Source of the DNA: Harryflintia acetispora | GTDB lineage: Bacteria > Bacillota > Clostridia > Oscillospirales > Ruminococcaceae | Direction of reading: 5' to 3' | Length of the DNA stretch: 64,000 nucleotides | Assembly: GCA_004340125.1 (NCBI GenBank) | Contig: SLUK01000007.1 | Location: 109,554 to 173,553 of the forward strand | In this document: positions 26,148 through 34,813 of the stretch, piece after piece | Numbering within the stretch: position 1 is the stretch's first letter | Layout: the number at the start of each line of letters is the position of its first letter | Notes under the pieces: generated by a model | Database searches by the model: none | What the model was told of the DNA's origin: nothing | What the model saw: the letters and a program-made list of their open reading frames with translations, nothing else | Program-made: the position numbers and the translations under genes

Positions 26148-27363
26148 AGATAACGGTTGCACCATATCCCATCGCCAGCCGCTCCAGGATCTCGCGCGGC
26201 AGGTCGGACATCGAGTCGATGATCGCCCGGCCGTTGTAGAGGACCAGCGCCATCTCCAGCGCCTCCTCGCTGTCCGAGACGAAGGCGACCGGCAGGCGGG
26301 CCATGTGCGCGTTGAGGGCGAAGAAGTGCGCGTCCTCCGCCGTATGCACCCGCACGAGGAGCACGTCCTCGCCGCGGTCCTCGATTTCGAGGATTTCATC
26401 CGACATGTCCAACGAGCAGCGCAGCTCGTCGGAGAATTCGAACTCCTCCTCGAGGGAGAAGCTCTGCGCGTCGCAGGCGGCGGTGATCTCATGTTCGTCC
26501 CGCTCGATCCGCACCGCCGAAAAGTCGAAGCTGTCCAGCAGCCGCCGCAGCTCGCGGATATGCGCGGGGGTGGTCTGGCAGCAGCCCCCCGCGATGGTGA
26601 CCCCCGCCAGCAGAAGCCGCTCCATGGTGCGGGCGAACTCCCGCGGGGAGAGCACGCGGTCGGGGGAGAGCCCGGCGCTGGGCTTCGCAAGCAGGGGGAT
26701 GTTCGCCTGGGGTGCCAGACGTAAAAATTGTTCCTCGAGCCCCTGCGAGGAGTCCGAGCAGTTTATTCCGAAGGCGCTCGCGCCCAGCCCCTGCATGGTG
26801 ATCAGCACGGCCATGGGGTCGGCCTCCTGCGGGGTGCGGCCGCTGTCGTCCACCGTCACCGAGACGTAGACCGGAAGCCCGGTCTCCCGTGCGGCGAGCA
26901 GGGCGGCGCGGCATTCGGTCAGGCTGGTCATCGTCTCGCAGACGATCAGGTCCACCCCCGCTCTCTTAAGGGCAAAGGCCTGCTCGGCAAAGCAGTCCAC
27001 CAGCTCCAGGAAGGGCAGGTCCCCGAAGGGCTCGACCTGCTCGCCGGTGGCTGAGATGTCGCCCGCGACCAGGCAGCGGCTGCCCGCCGCCTCGCGGGTG
27101 AGCGCGACGAGGCGCTCGTTGAGCTCGATCACCGGGAGGCTCAGTCCCTGCTGGCGCAGCCGCAGCCGGTTGGCGCCGAAGGTCGGAGCGAGCAGCAGGT
27201 CGCTGCCCGCTTCGAGGTAGGCGCGCTGCAAGTCCTGCAGCGCGCGCGGATGATCGAGGACCCAGGTCTCGGTGCAGGCGCCGGGGGGCATTCCCTGCTG
27301 CAGCAGATTGGTCCCGGTCGCGCCGTCGAGCAGCAGCGGCCTTCGGGGAGGAGGGGTATTCAT
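26146..27363 (-). CDS. Homocysteine S-methyltransferase family protein with a partial pterin-domain-like tail
   Basis: 405 residues. The N-terminal ~285 residues are the homocysteine-binding barrel of methionine synthase: LLDGATGTNLLQ, APTFGANRLR, the zinc ligand in FGINCSD and the double-Cys ligand in IAGGCCQTTPAHI. The last ~110 residues contain VAFVSDSEEALEMALVLYNGRAIIDSMSD...GYGATVI, which resembles one part of the MetH pterin-binding barrel (DSxxxxxxxAL-GK-INSIS), but the domain is far too short to be complete. Cobalamin and activation domains are absent. Probably methyl transfer to homocysteine; the donor is unknown. Confidence 0.82.
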   Translation of the reverse strand: MNTPPPRRPLLLDGATGTNLLQQGMPPGACTETWVLDHPRALQDLQRAYLEAGSDLLLAPTFGANRLRLRQQGLSLPVIELNERLVALTREAAGSRCLVAGDISATGEQVEPFGDLPFLELVDCFAEQAFALKRAGVDLIVCETMTSLTECRAALLAARETGLPVYVSVTVDDSGRTPQEADPMAVLITMQGLGASAFGINCSDSSQGLEEQFLRLAPQANIPLLAKPSAGLSPDRVLSPREFARTMERLLLAGVTIAGGCCQTTPAHIRELRRLLDSFDFSAVRIERDEHEITAACDAQSFSLEEEFEFSDELRCSLDMSDEILEIEDRGEDVLLVRVHTAEDAHFFALNAHMARLPVAFVSDSEEALEMALVLYNGRAIIDSMSDLPREILERLAMGYGATVI

Positions 27364-27429
27364 CGCTTCGTTTTCAGCTCCTTACGGATGACAAGTTGGT
27401 TGATGGGCCGGGGACGCAGAAAGTGCCGG

Positions 27430-27586
27430 TTCAGAAAAATCTGAATGTTTGGGCGCTATGCGCCCAAACTACACTCCCATTGGACTGCAAGCTACCAGAA
27501 AAGGCTCGTGTTCGGCGCGTAGCGCCGAAATGCAACTCGTTATGGGTTGCAAGAGACTTTTTATTGCTGCTGTGAAACAGCAGCGT
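27430..27586. repeat. Hairpin-rich intergenic stretch between argS and the methyltransferase
   Basis: Three short palindromes: TTTGGGCGC/GCGCCCAAA (27447-27467), TTCGGCGC/GCGCCGAA (27510-27529) and GCTGCTG/CAGCAGC (27561-27582). No coding frame. Probably a 3' untranslated structure of argS. Confidence 0.55.
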
Positions 27587-29278
27587 TTACATCGTTTCGG
27601 GTGCGTTGATCTTGAGCAGCCGGAGCACATTGCGCAGCACCTGGCGGGTGGTCATGCACAGCATGATCCGCGCCTGCATAAGCCCCGTGTCCTCGCCCAC
27701 CACCCGGCAGGCGTTGTAGAACTTGTGGAACAGGGTGGCCACGTCGATGGCGTAGTGGGTCAGCCGCGCGGGGTCATAGGAGCGCGCCGCCTCGATGATC
27801 TCGCCGGGCAGGCCGGCAAGGCGGCGGATGAGCTCGATCTCGCCCGGCTCGGTGAGTTTTTGCAGCTCGGCCTTCGCGGGGTCGTAGGCGATCTTTTCGG
27901 CCGCCAGCTTCTTTTCGATCGAACAGATGCGCGCGTGGGCATACTGTACGTAGTAGACCGGGTTCTGGCTCGACTGCTCGACCGCGAGGTCGAGGTCGAA
28001 GTCCAGCGCCGAGCCCGCCTCGCGCATGTTGAAGAAGAAGCGGGCCGCGTCGATCGGGATCTCCTCGAGGATGTCGCCGAGAGTGATCGACTTGCCGGTG
28101 CGCTTGCTCATGCGGTAGGGCTCGCCGTCCTTCATCAGCCGCACGAGCTGCATGAGGATGATGTCGAGCTTCGAGCCGTCCAGCCCGATGGCGTCCATCG
28201 CGCCCTTGAGGCGGGCAACATGCCCGTGGTGGTCCGCGCCCCAGACGTTGATACACCGGCTGAAGCCGCGCACCGCAAACTTGTTGTAGTGATAGGCGAT
28301 GTCCGCCGCGAAGTAGGTCGGATTGCCGTTTTGACGCACCAGCACCTCGTCCTTCTCGGCCCCGAACTCGGTGGCCTTGTACCAGACGGCCCCCTCGCTC
28401 TCATAGGCGAGCCCGCGCTTTTTGAGCGCTTCGATGGCCTCCTGCACCGCGCCGCTCTCGTGCAGGGTGCTCTCCCTAAACCACACGTCGTAGACGATCC
28501 GGTACTTCTCCAGATCGTCGTGCAGCTTCTGAATGTTGCGCGGCAGGGCGTAGTCCACCAGCGCCTGGCGGCGCTCCTGATCCGGCACATTTAAATACTT
28601 GTCCCCATGCAGGCCGGCAAATTCCTGCGCGCGCTCCTTGATGTCCTCGCCGTGGTAACCGTCCTCGGGGAATTCGATGGCGTCCTCGCCCTTGTAAATT
28701 TGCAAGTAGCGCGCTTCAAGCGACTTTGCGAACTTTTCGATCTGGTTGCCCGCGTCGTTGACGTAGAATTCGCGCGTCACGTCGTACCCGGCCGCGTCCA
28801 TCGCGCTGGCCAGGCAGTCGCCGATCGCCCCGCCCCGGGCGTTTCCCATGTGCATGGGGCCGGTGGGATTGGCCGAGACGAACTCGATCATGACCTTTTC
28901 CTGCTTGCCGTAGTCCGAGCGGCCATACGCGTCCCCGTCCCCGGCGATGCATTCCAGCACCGAGCCGAACCAGCGCGGCGCGAGGAAGAAATTTAAAAAC
29001 CCGGGGCCCGCGACCTCGGCGCGCACGAAAAGGCTATCCGAAAAATCGAGATGATCTAAAATTACCTGGGCGATTTTCTGGGGGGCCATGCGAAACGCGC
29101 GGGCCGAGACCATCGCGATGTTCGAGGCGAAATCACCGAACTTGGTGTCTCCGGGGATCTCCACCACAAAATCGGGCAGCTCGCAGCTTGGCAGGGAGCC
29201 GTCCTCCATGGCGGACTTTGCAGCCGCCTGGATCAGCGCTTCGAGCTGGTCGGTGGCCTGCTTGACGGGATTGTGCAT
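27587..29278 (-). CDS. argS: Arginyl-tRNA synthetase
   Basis: A 563-residue class I synthetase of normal length. The HIGH-type motif appears as NPTGPMHMGNARGG near residue 125 and the KMSKS-type as YRMSKRTGKSI near residue 380. The N-terminal Add-1 domain (1-~110) and the C-terminal DALR anticodon domain (HYAIDVATLFHKFYNACRV) are both present. It follows DUF1934 by 17 bases, a pairing seen in clostridia. Confidence 0.97.
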   Translation of the reverse strand: MHNPVKQATDQLEALIQAAAKSAMEDGSLPSCELPDFVVEIPGDTKFGDFASNIAMVSARAFRMAPQKIAQVILDHLDFSDSLFVRAEVAGPGFLNFFLAPRWFGSVLECIAGDGDAYGRSDYGKQEKVMIEFVSANPTGPMHMGNARGGAIGDCLASAMDAAGYDVTREFYVNDAGNQIEKFAKSLEARYLQIYKGEDAIEFPEDGYHGEDIKERAQEFAGLHGDKYLNVPDQERRQALVDYALPRNIQKLHDDLEKYRIVYDVWFRESTLHESGAVQEAIEALKKRGLAYESEGAVWYKATEFGAEKDEVLVRQNGNPTYFAADIAYHYNKFAVRGFSRCINVWGADHHGHVARLKGAMDAIGLDGSKLDIILMQLVRLMKDGEPYRMSKRTGKSITLGDILEEIPIDAARFFFNMREAGSALDFDLDLAVEQSSQNPVYYVQYAHARICSIEKKLAAEKIAYDPAKAELQKLTEPGEIELIRRLAGLPGEIIEAARSYDPARLTHYAIDVATLFHKFYNACRVVGEDTGLMQARIMLCMTTRQVLRNVLRLLKINAPETM

Positions 29279-29295
29279 CGTAGTTCTACCTCCTG

Positions 29296-29721
29296 CTATT
29301 TACATTCCTTGACGTCGATATACACTTCATTTTCGCTGGCGAGCGAGGTGTTGATGTCCAGCGAGTACTTAAACTGGATATTCCCGCCCTTGTCGGTGAG
29401 GGTGGAGGAAATCTGGTTGCCCAGCACCCCGATCATCATCTCGCCGTAGCCGGTGTCATACACGCATTGGTGCCGCCGCCCCTTCTCCACGATCAGGTGG
29501 GAACGGTAGGCCCCCGAGCGCAGCATGGTCACCCGGCCGTCCTGCTCCAGCCTGAGGGTGGTCTTGCTGCCACCAAAGCCGGTGGCCTCGGTCTCCTCGT
29601 AGGAGAGGTAGTAGCTGTCCTTCTTTTTATACAGGTTTCCGACCGTCATCAGCTCGATGACCTCTTCCTGGCCCTCCACCCGCTGGACCCCCTTGATGGA
29701 GATCAGCACGTCTTTTTTCAT
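29296..29721 (-). CDS. DUF1934 (YwiB-like) protein
   Basis: A 141-residue calycin-like beta-barrel protein: MKKDVLISIKGVQRVEGQEE then YYLSYEETEATGFGGSKTTLRL and the repeated short strands to the C-terminus. Homologues lie next to argS in many Firmicutes; function unknown. ATG at 29721 is preferred over the longer frame starting at 29817, which overlaps murI and lacks conservation. Confidence 0.88.
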   Translation of the reverse strand: MKKDVLISIKGVQRVEGQEEVIELMTVGNLYKKKDSYYLSYEETEATGFGGSKTTLRLEQDGRVTMLRSGAYRSHLIVEKGRRHQCVYDTGYGEMMIGVLGNQISSTLTDKGGNIQFKYSLDINTSLASENEVYIDVKECK

Positions 29722-29779
29722 GTTTATGATAGTTCCTTTCCCGGGCGTTTGAAAGTTTCTTCCTTCCAACCTTCCCCTA

Positions 29780-30589
29780 TCAGGACAGGGAGATTTTTTT
29801 GACGCTCCCTGAAACATCCTGCTGTAAAAATATTTTCGCCACCGAGCAAAAATCCTCGGCGCTGTCGGTCACATAGAATTCCCGCCTGCCCTCCTGCTGC
29901 CGTTCGCTAAGCAGCCCGTTCACCGTCAGGAAGCTCTGCACCGACTTTGCGGCCTCGCGGCCGGGGTCGATCAGGGTCACCTGGTAGTCGAGCACCTCGT
30001 TGATCACATCGTAGAGCAGCGGGTAGTGGGTGCACCCGAGAATCAGGGTGTCGATCCCCTCGCGCCGCAGCGGCTGCAGATAGGTCTCGGCGACCAGGCG
30101 CACGATGGGGTCCTTGGGGGAAAACTGGCCGTTTTCCACCAGCGGCACGAAGAGGGGGCAGGCGTTGCCGAAGACATGGGCGTCCGCCTTAATGGCCCGG
30201 ATCGCCTTGCCGTAGGCGTTGGTGCGGATCGTCAAATTGGTGCCGATCACCCCGATCCGCCCACAGAGCGTCAGCGCGCAGGCGGTCTGTACCGCCGGGC
30301 CGACCACCCCCGAATACTGGACGGGCAGCGCGTCAGCGACCTTCTGCGGCAGGGTCGAGCTGACGGTGCCGCAGGCGGCGAGGATAAACTTTACGTCGTG
30401 GGAAAGCAGGAATTTAATGTCCTGCTGGGCGTAGTCGATGATGGTCTCCCGGCTCTTGCTGCCGTAGGGCAGCCGGCCGGTATCCCCGAAGTAGATAATG
30501 TCCTCGTTCGGCAGCAGGGCTTCCAGCTCTTTATAGGCGGTCAGCCCCCCCACGCCGGAGTCGAAGACGCCGATCGGGCGGTTATCCAT
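29780..30589 (-). CDS. murI: Glutamate racemase
   Basis: A 269-residue racemase supplying D-glutamate for peptidoglycan. Motifs: GVFDSGVGGLT at the N-terminus, YFGDTGRLPYG, the first catalytic Cys in ILAACGTVSST (usually ACNTAS) and the second in LGCTHYPLL. Gly replaces Asn after the first Cys, a mild departure from consensus. Linked to ddl upstream, so both D-amino-acid steps for the cell wall are co-expressed. Confidence 0.95.
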   Translation of the reverse strand: MDNRPIGVFDSGVGGLTAYKELEALLPNEDIIYFGDTGRLPYGSKSRETIIDYAQQDIKFLLSHDVKFILAACGTVSSTLPQKVADALPVQYSGVVGPAVQTACALTLCGRIGVIGTNLTIRTNAYGKAIRAIKADAHVFGNACPLFVPLVENGQFSPKDPIVRLVAETYLQPLRREGIDTLILGCTHYPLLYDVINEVLDYQVTLIDPGREAAKSVQSFLTVNGLLSERQQEGRREFYVTDSAEDFCSVAKIFLQQDVSGSVKKISLS

Positions 30590-30643
30590 GGAAAAGGCCT
30601 CCTTTCATGAGGAAGGCGGGAACGCCGGGAAGTTTTCCGCTTC

Positions 30644-31717
30644 TCAGCGTCCGAGCGCAAGTTCGATCAGCCGGTCCAGCAGCTCGCCGTAGCCCATCCC
30701 GCCGTGGCAGAAGAGCTTGGGATACATGCTGATATCGGTAAAGCCCGGCAGGGTGTTGAGCTCGTTGAGCACCACCCGGCCATCCTTGTGCAGCACAAAG
30801 AAGTCCACCCGCGCCAGCCCCTGGCAGTTCATGGCCCGGAAGGCGCGCACCGCGATTTCCCGCACCTCCTGCGCCTTAGCAGGCGGCAGGCGGGCCGGGA
30901 TGTGCAGCGCGGTGGTGTCGTCGCAGTATTTGCCCTCGTAGTCGTAGAGCTCGCGCAGCGGCTCGATCTCCCCGACGTCGGCCGAGGCGACGGGGTCGCC
31001 GTTCCCCAGGACGGCGCACTCGACCTCGATCCCATCGAGGAATTCCTGGACGATGGCCTTGCCCCGCCCATCCTCGCGCAGCGCGAGCTGCAAGGCGGGG
31101 AGCAGTTCGCCCTCGCCGTGCACCTTGCTGATCCCCACCGAGGAGCCCGCGTTGGCGGGCTTGACAAAGACCGGGTAGGAAAGGGCGGCCTCCCGGAGCT
31201 TGCGGGCGACCATTTCGGGGTGGGTGAGCTCCTCCTCCCGCACGCAGATGCTGCGCGCGCTGGGGATTCCGCGCTGGGTGAGTACGCTGTAGGCGACGTC
31301 CTTGTCCATGCAGACTGCGCTGGCGAGCACGCCGCACCCGACGTAGGGCACGCCGCAAAGCTCAAAGAGCCCCTGCACCGTGCCGTCCTCGCCGTTCTTG
31401 CCGTGCAGCACCGGGAAGATCACATCCAGGCGGATACGCTGGACCCCGCCCTCGCGCAGGACCAGCAGGCCGTGGTCGGCCCGGTCGGGCGAGAGGATGG
31501 CGGGGGTGACGTACCGCCTATCGTTCCAGCGGTCGGGCCGGATGTTGGAAATCTCGCCCTCGTAGAGCAGCCAGCGCCCGTCACGGGTGATGCCTACCAT
31601 ATAAATGTCGTATTTTTCCCGGTCCAGGTTGTTTAAAATCGACGTTACCGACATCAGCGAGACTTCATATTCGCTCGAACATCCGCCGAACAGAACGCAG
31701 AGACTCAGTTTTTCCAT
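30644..31717 (-). CDS. ddl: D-alanine--D-alanine ligase
   Basis: A 357-residue ATP-grasp ligase. VLFGGCSSEYEVSL opens the protein, FPVLHGKNGEDGTVQG and VFVKPANAGSSVGIS bind ATP, and the omega loop is LYDYEGKYCDD, whose Tyr supports D-Ala rather than D-lactate specificity. NELNTLPGFTDISMYP binds metal and product. First gene of the ddl-murI operon. Confidence 0.96.
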   Translation of the reverse strand: MEKLSLCVLFGGCSSEYEVSLMSVTSILNNLDREKYDIYMVGITRDGRWLLYEGEISNIRPDRWNDRRYVTPAILSPDRADHGLLVLREGGVQRIRLDVIFPVLHGKNGEDGTVQGLFELCGVPYVGCGVLASAVCMDKDVAYSVLTQRGIPSARSICVREEELTHPEMVARKLREAALSYPVFVKPANAGSSVGISKVHGEGELLPALQLALREDGRGKAIVQEFLDGIEVECAVLGNGDPVASADVGEIEPLRELYDYEGKYCDDTTALHIPARLPPAKAQEVREIAVRAFRAMNCQGLARVDFFVLHKDGRVVLNELNTLPGFTDISMYPKLFCHGGMGYGELLDRLIELALGR

Positions 31718-31801
31718 GTTGCGGAATCAGATCCTTCCTATTCAAGCGGCGCACGGGGCGCCTGATGTTGTCAATAGAGCCTGTTAGTCATAAGTATATT
31801 T

Positions 31802-31830
31802 AGTTTAGCACATCCATATGCGATTTACAA
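31802..31830 (-). promoter_or_regulatory. ddl promoter
   Basis: Minus-strand TTGTAA, 17 bases, TAAACT. Confidence 0.68.
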
Positions 31831-31884
31831 CGCAAAATTTACACCTCAAACGGCGTGAAAACTGGTGATGGGAAACAAAAGAAA

Positions 31885-31911
31885 GACCGTTAGCTAAGGC
31901 AGCTAACGGTC
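31885..31911 (+). repeat. Inversion site 2L, also terminator-like
   Basis: GACCG-N17-CGGTC, itself a hairpin (GACCGTTAGCT/AGCTAACGGTC). Minus-strand transcripts meet it followed by TTTCTTTTG, so it can end OFF-state RNA. Core TAAGGCAGCT is shared with 2R. Confidence 0.88.
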
Positions 31912-32044
31912 GTCTTTTTGTGTTTTTTTGGAAGGAGGATCGAGCTTTCCGCCGGTTTCCTCCCTGTTTATCCTAATTATATCCTGTTCTGGTACGGATT
32001 TCAAGTGAAATCTTCCCTTTCCCGCCCCCACCCCCGGAGCGAAA

Positions 32045-32071
32045 GACCGCAAGCTGCCTTATCTACTGGTC
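32045..32071 (-). repeat. Inversion site 2R
   Basis: GACCG-N17-TGGTC containing AGCTGCCTTA, the inverse of the 2L core. It lies 24 bases before the start of the 79-residue gene. Confidence 0.85.
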
Positions 32072-32095
32072 TTTTATTCTTAAGGGGGAAGTCAA

Positions 32096-32335
32096 ATGAA
32101 AAAATTCCTAACCGCGTTCCTGCCCGCTCTGGCGATACTTACTTTCTGCGGGTTTTCCTCGCAGGAAAACCCACGGGAGTATTACGCCTCCCTGCTTGGG
32201 CAGGGGATCATCACCGCGCAGGAGTATGAGCTGCTCGAGCGGTACGATTTCGAGCTGCCCGAGAGCGAGCAGCTCCCGCTCGACGGGTTCGTGATCGGGG
32301 AGATCACCACCTGCGTGCGGGAGGGGGCGGAATGA
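32096..32335 (+). CDS. Small exported protein, first gene of switch-2 operon
   Basis: 79 residues. A signal-like segment (~1-20, FLPALAILTFCGFSS) is followed by a helical acidic part (NPREYYASLLGQGIITAQEYELLERYDFE). The Cys has no proper lipobox. AAGGGGGAAG is the ribosome site. Its stop overlaps the next start (ATGA). I recognise no family; the helical YxxLLxxGIITxxEY part resembles short SHOCT-like segments. Confidence 0.68.
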   Translation: MKKFLTAFLPALAILTFCGFSSQENPREYYASLLGQGIITAQEYELLERYDFELPESEQLPLDGFVIGEITTCVREGAE

Positions 32336-33570
32336 TGAGCCGGGCAGTGCGCCTGCGCCGGCTGCTGACCGCTTCGCTCACAGCAGGCATGTTCCTGCTC
32401 ACCGCCAGCGCCGGGGCGGCGCAGAGCGGGATCACCGTGACGGTGCAGGATAACTACCAAGCGGACTACGGGGTGACCATTCCCTTCACCCGCTCGCCGC
32501 GCACCACCGACTACACCTTCTCGCTCTACGAGGGCGGCAGCGCCGCCGGGACCCCGGCGGTCAGCGCGAAGGTGGAGATGACGGCGGCGCAGGGGGATGT
32601 TTACCTGCCGCTGGCCTATGACATCACCGGGCCGCAGAGCTACACCCTGAAAATTGAAGCGCGCCCGCTGCCGGGCCGGCTCGGGACGGACACGGCGGCG
32701 GTGCGGGAATTCTCCTTCACCACCAAGCCGACCTGCGGGTGCGCTTCAGGGACTGCGGGCGCGTTCTACCGGGGGAGCGGGAGTGCGGCGGATCCCTTCT
32801 ACGTCGGCTCGCAGCAGCAGCTCGCGCATGTCTCGGCCCATGCGCGCGACGGAAGCACTTTCCTTCAGACCGTCGATATCGACCTGGCAGGAAACGCCTG
32901 GCAAAATTTTGCCTTTATCGGGACCTATGATGGGGGCGGGCATGTGGTGCGAAACCTCAAGGGTTCCTACAGTGGTTCGGGAGGGCTGTTTGCTTCATTT
33001 GTCGGCACGTTGATGAACTTGGGGGTCGAAAATGCAAACATCACCACCACGAGTGCCTTTGCCGGCGCCCTGGTTGGCAGCGGGCAGAACGTCGTCATAC
33101 AGTGCTGCTACGCCAAAAACTGCACCGTCAGCGCGCAGGGGGGCGCTGGAGGCATTCTGGGGGACGACTTAACCGCCATTATCGAGGATTGTTATGAAGT
33201 CGGCGGCAGCTACACCTGCCAGGGCGAGGGGCCGGGAGGAATTGCCGGAAACTTCGATGGCAACCAGGCTGAAAATGCCATCCGCCGCTGTTACGCCATT
33301 CCTACCAGGCTGACCGGCCCGATGAAAGGAATTTTGGCCGGGAAATGGAATTACGGGGAGATGGTCAATTGCTATTTTCCCACCAACATCTCCTGCGGTG
33401 CCACCACCGCCACCTATAAGGGCAATGTTGCCGGATCGACCGGCCTTCCGCTCGCCTCTTTTTCCAATGCTGCAAATTTCTCTGGCTGGGACTTTGCGAA
33501 CGTCTGGCGGATGGATGCGGGGGCGGGGCGTCCGGTGCTTCGCGTGTTCGACAATCCGAAGGATTCCTGA
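32332..33570 (+). CDS. Secreted GLUG-like repeat protein under switch 2
   Basis: 412 residues, paralogous to the 23254 protein. Signal peptide ~1-32 (ends ASAGAAQ). The N-terminal domain has VQDNYQADYGVTIPFTRSPR and YTFSLYEGG, then the hinge CGCASGTAGAFYRGSGSA and GLUG-like repeats (GTYDGGGHVVRNLKG, GGLFASFVGTLMNLGVEN, GAGGILGDD). No wall anchor. Translationally coupled to the small exported protein. Expected to be silent in the present orientation of switch 2. Confidence 0.8.
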   Translation: MMSRAVRLRRLLTASLTAGMFLLTASAGAAQSGITVTVQDNYQADYGVTIPFTRSPRTTDYTFSLYEGGSAAGTPAVSAKVEMTAAQGDVYLPLAYDITGPQSYTLKIEARPLPGRLGTDTAAVREFSFTTKPTCGCASGTAGAFYRGSGSAADPFYVGSQQQLAHVSAHARDGSTFLQTVDIDLAGNAWQNFAFIGTYDGGGHVVRNLKGSYSGSGGLFASFVGTLMNLGVENANITTTSAFAGALVGSGQNVVIQCCYAKNCTVSAQGGAGGILGDDLTAIIEDCYEVGGSYTCQGEGPGGIAGNFDGNQAENAIRRCYAIPTRLTGPMKGILAGKWNYGEMVNCYFPTNISCGATTATYKGNVAGSTGLPLASFSNAANFSGWDFANVWRMDAGAGRPVLRVFDNPKDS

Positions 33571-33575
33571 AAAAC

Positions 33576-33608
33576 GCCGCGGCCGGATACCCGGCCGCGG
33601 CATATTTT
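33576..33608 (+). terminator. Rho-independent terminator
   Basis: GCCGCGGCCGG/CCGGCCGCGGC around ATAC, then ATATTTTT. Confidence 0.88.
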
Positions 33609-33651
33609 TCACAAAAACGGTGAAAACTCTGGACAAACCGTCGGGAAGCCC

Positions 33652-33681
33652 TTGACTTTGGGCGGGGGCTTGTGGTAATAT
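33652..33681 (+). promoter_or_regulatory. Promoter of the rpmG-secE-nusG operon
   Basis: TTGACT, 18 bases, TAATAT. Confidence 0.65.
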
Positions 33682-33697
33682 AATATCACCTCTAAAA

Positions 33698-33746
33698 AGG
33701 GTTATTTTTTTATGCCCAAAAAACGGGCGTAACACCCTCTTTTTTG
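33698..33746 (+). promoter_or_regulatory. Terminator-like hairpin in rpmG leader
   Basis: AGGGTTA...TAACACCCT with an inner ATGCCC/GGGCGT stem, followed by CTTTTTT. It lies between the promoter and the rpmG start, so the operon is probably attenuated. Confidence 0.65.
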
Positions 33747-33884
33747 GGAGCCGTTCTTGGGCGCGGTCCACTTGCCGCGCACTTGACCTGGCAAAGGATA
33801 ATCCTTTGGTCGAGGGAGGCAATCAATCGAGGTGCCCCGCGCTGGGCGGGACACGATTTCGTTACAATCAGGAGGTGCCGATTT

Positions 33885-34034
33885 ATGAGAGTCAAGGTGG
33901 TTCTCGCCTGCACTGAGTGCAAGCAGCGCAATTACCAGACCAACAAGAACAAGAAGAATGATCCGGACAGGCTGGAAATGAACAAGTATTGCCGCTTCTG
34001 CCGCAAGCATACCGTTCATAAAGAAACGAAGTAA
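33885..34034 (+). CDS. rpmG: 50S ribosomal protein L33
   Basis: 49 residues, MRVKVVLACTECKQRNYQTN, with two CxxC pairs (CTEC, CRFC), so the zinc-binding form of L33. CAGGAGGTG is the ribosome site. First gene of rpmG-secE-nusG, the usual Firmicute order. Confidence 0.95.
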   Translation: MRVKVVLACTECKQRNYQTNKNKKNDPDRLEMNKYCRFCRKHTVHKETK

Positions 34035-34048
34035 AGGTGGTTTGAGGT

Positions 34049-34273
34049 ATGGCGGAAGAAAAAAAGGCGAAAAAGCCCGGCTTTTTCAAACGCATGCAGA
34101 AGTCCTTCCGGGACATGCTGGGTGAGATCAAAAAAGTCGTATGGCCTACCAAAAAGCAGATCCTGAACAACACCGGTATCGTCATCGTCGTGGTCGTCAT
34201 TTCGGCGGCGTTCATCGGCGGGTTCGATGCGCTCCTGAAAGTGGCTGTGGACCTGTTCCTGCGCGCCGCTTAA
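34049..34273 (+). CDS. secE: Preprotein translocase subunit SecE
   Basis: 74 residues with a single C-terminal membrane helix (~45-68) and the SecE signature MLGEIKKVVWPTKKQ. It holds the SecYEG channel together. Lies between rpmG and nusG as expected. Confidence 0.95.
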   Translation: MAEEKKAKKPGFFKRMQKSFRDMLGEIKKVVWPTKKQILNNTGIVIVVVVISAAFIGGFDALLKVAVDLFLRAA

Positions 34274-34291
34274 AGGATGGAGGATTGCTAA

Positions 34292-34813
34292 ATGGCTGAA
34301 GCTGCAAGATGGTATGTCGTGCATACCTATTCGGGGTATGAAAACAAGGTTGCCACCGACATTGAAAAGGCGGTGGAGAACCGCAAGCTCCACGACCTGA
34401 TCCCGGAGGTCATGGTACCCACCGAGATGGTCAAGGAGGTCAAGGACAACAAGACGCGTGAAGTGGAACGCAAGCTCTTTCCCGGCTATGTGCTGGTCAA
34501 GATGATCATGACCGACGACAGCTGGTACGTTGTCCGCAATATCCGGGGCGTGACCGGTTTCGTCGGCCCCGGTTCGAAGCCCGTGCCGCTGACCGAGGAA
34601 GAGGTAAACGCCCTGGGCGTGGACCGCAAGGAGATCGAGGTCAACTACGGGGTGGGCGATTCCGTGCGCATTATCGACGGATACCTCGACGGCTTCATCG
34701 GCGTGGTGGACGAGATCGACACCGACCGCGGCACGCTCAAGGTCACGGTTTCGATGTTCGGCCGCGAGACACCGGTCGAGCTGGAGCTCGGTCAGGTCGC
34801 CGCGCTGGATTAA
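34292..34813 (+). CDS. nusG: Transcription termination/antitermination protein NusG
   Basis: 173 residues: NGN domain (WYVVHTYSGYENKV...LFPGYVLVKM, VRNIRGVTGFVG) and a C-terminal KOW domain with VGDSVRIIDGYLDGFIGVVDEI. Couples RNA polymerase to Rho or ribosome. Normal length. Confidence 0.97.
   Translation: MAEAARWYVVHTYSGYENKVATDIEKAVENRKLHDLIPEVMVPTEMVKEVKDNKTREVERKLFPGYVLVKMIMTDDSWYVVRNIRGVTGFVGPGSKPVPLTEEEVNALGVDRKEIEVNYGVGDSVRIIDGYLDGFIGVVDEIDTDRGTLKVTVSMFGRETPVELELGQVAALD

Larger units (their letters stand above)
31885..32071 (-). promoter_or_regulatory. Invertible promoter switch 2 (OFF orientation)
   Basis: Sites 2L and 2R start 160 bp apart. Inside is a minus-strand promoter TTGAAA (31999-32004), 17 bases, TATAAT (31976-31981), pointing away from the operon at 32096. 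The -10 context CAGAACAGGATATAATTAGG is nearly the same as in switch 1. Confidence 0.86.
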
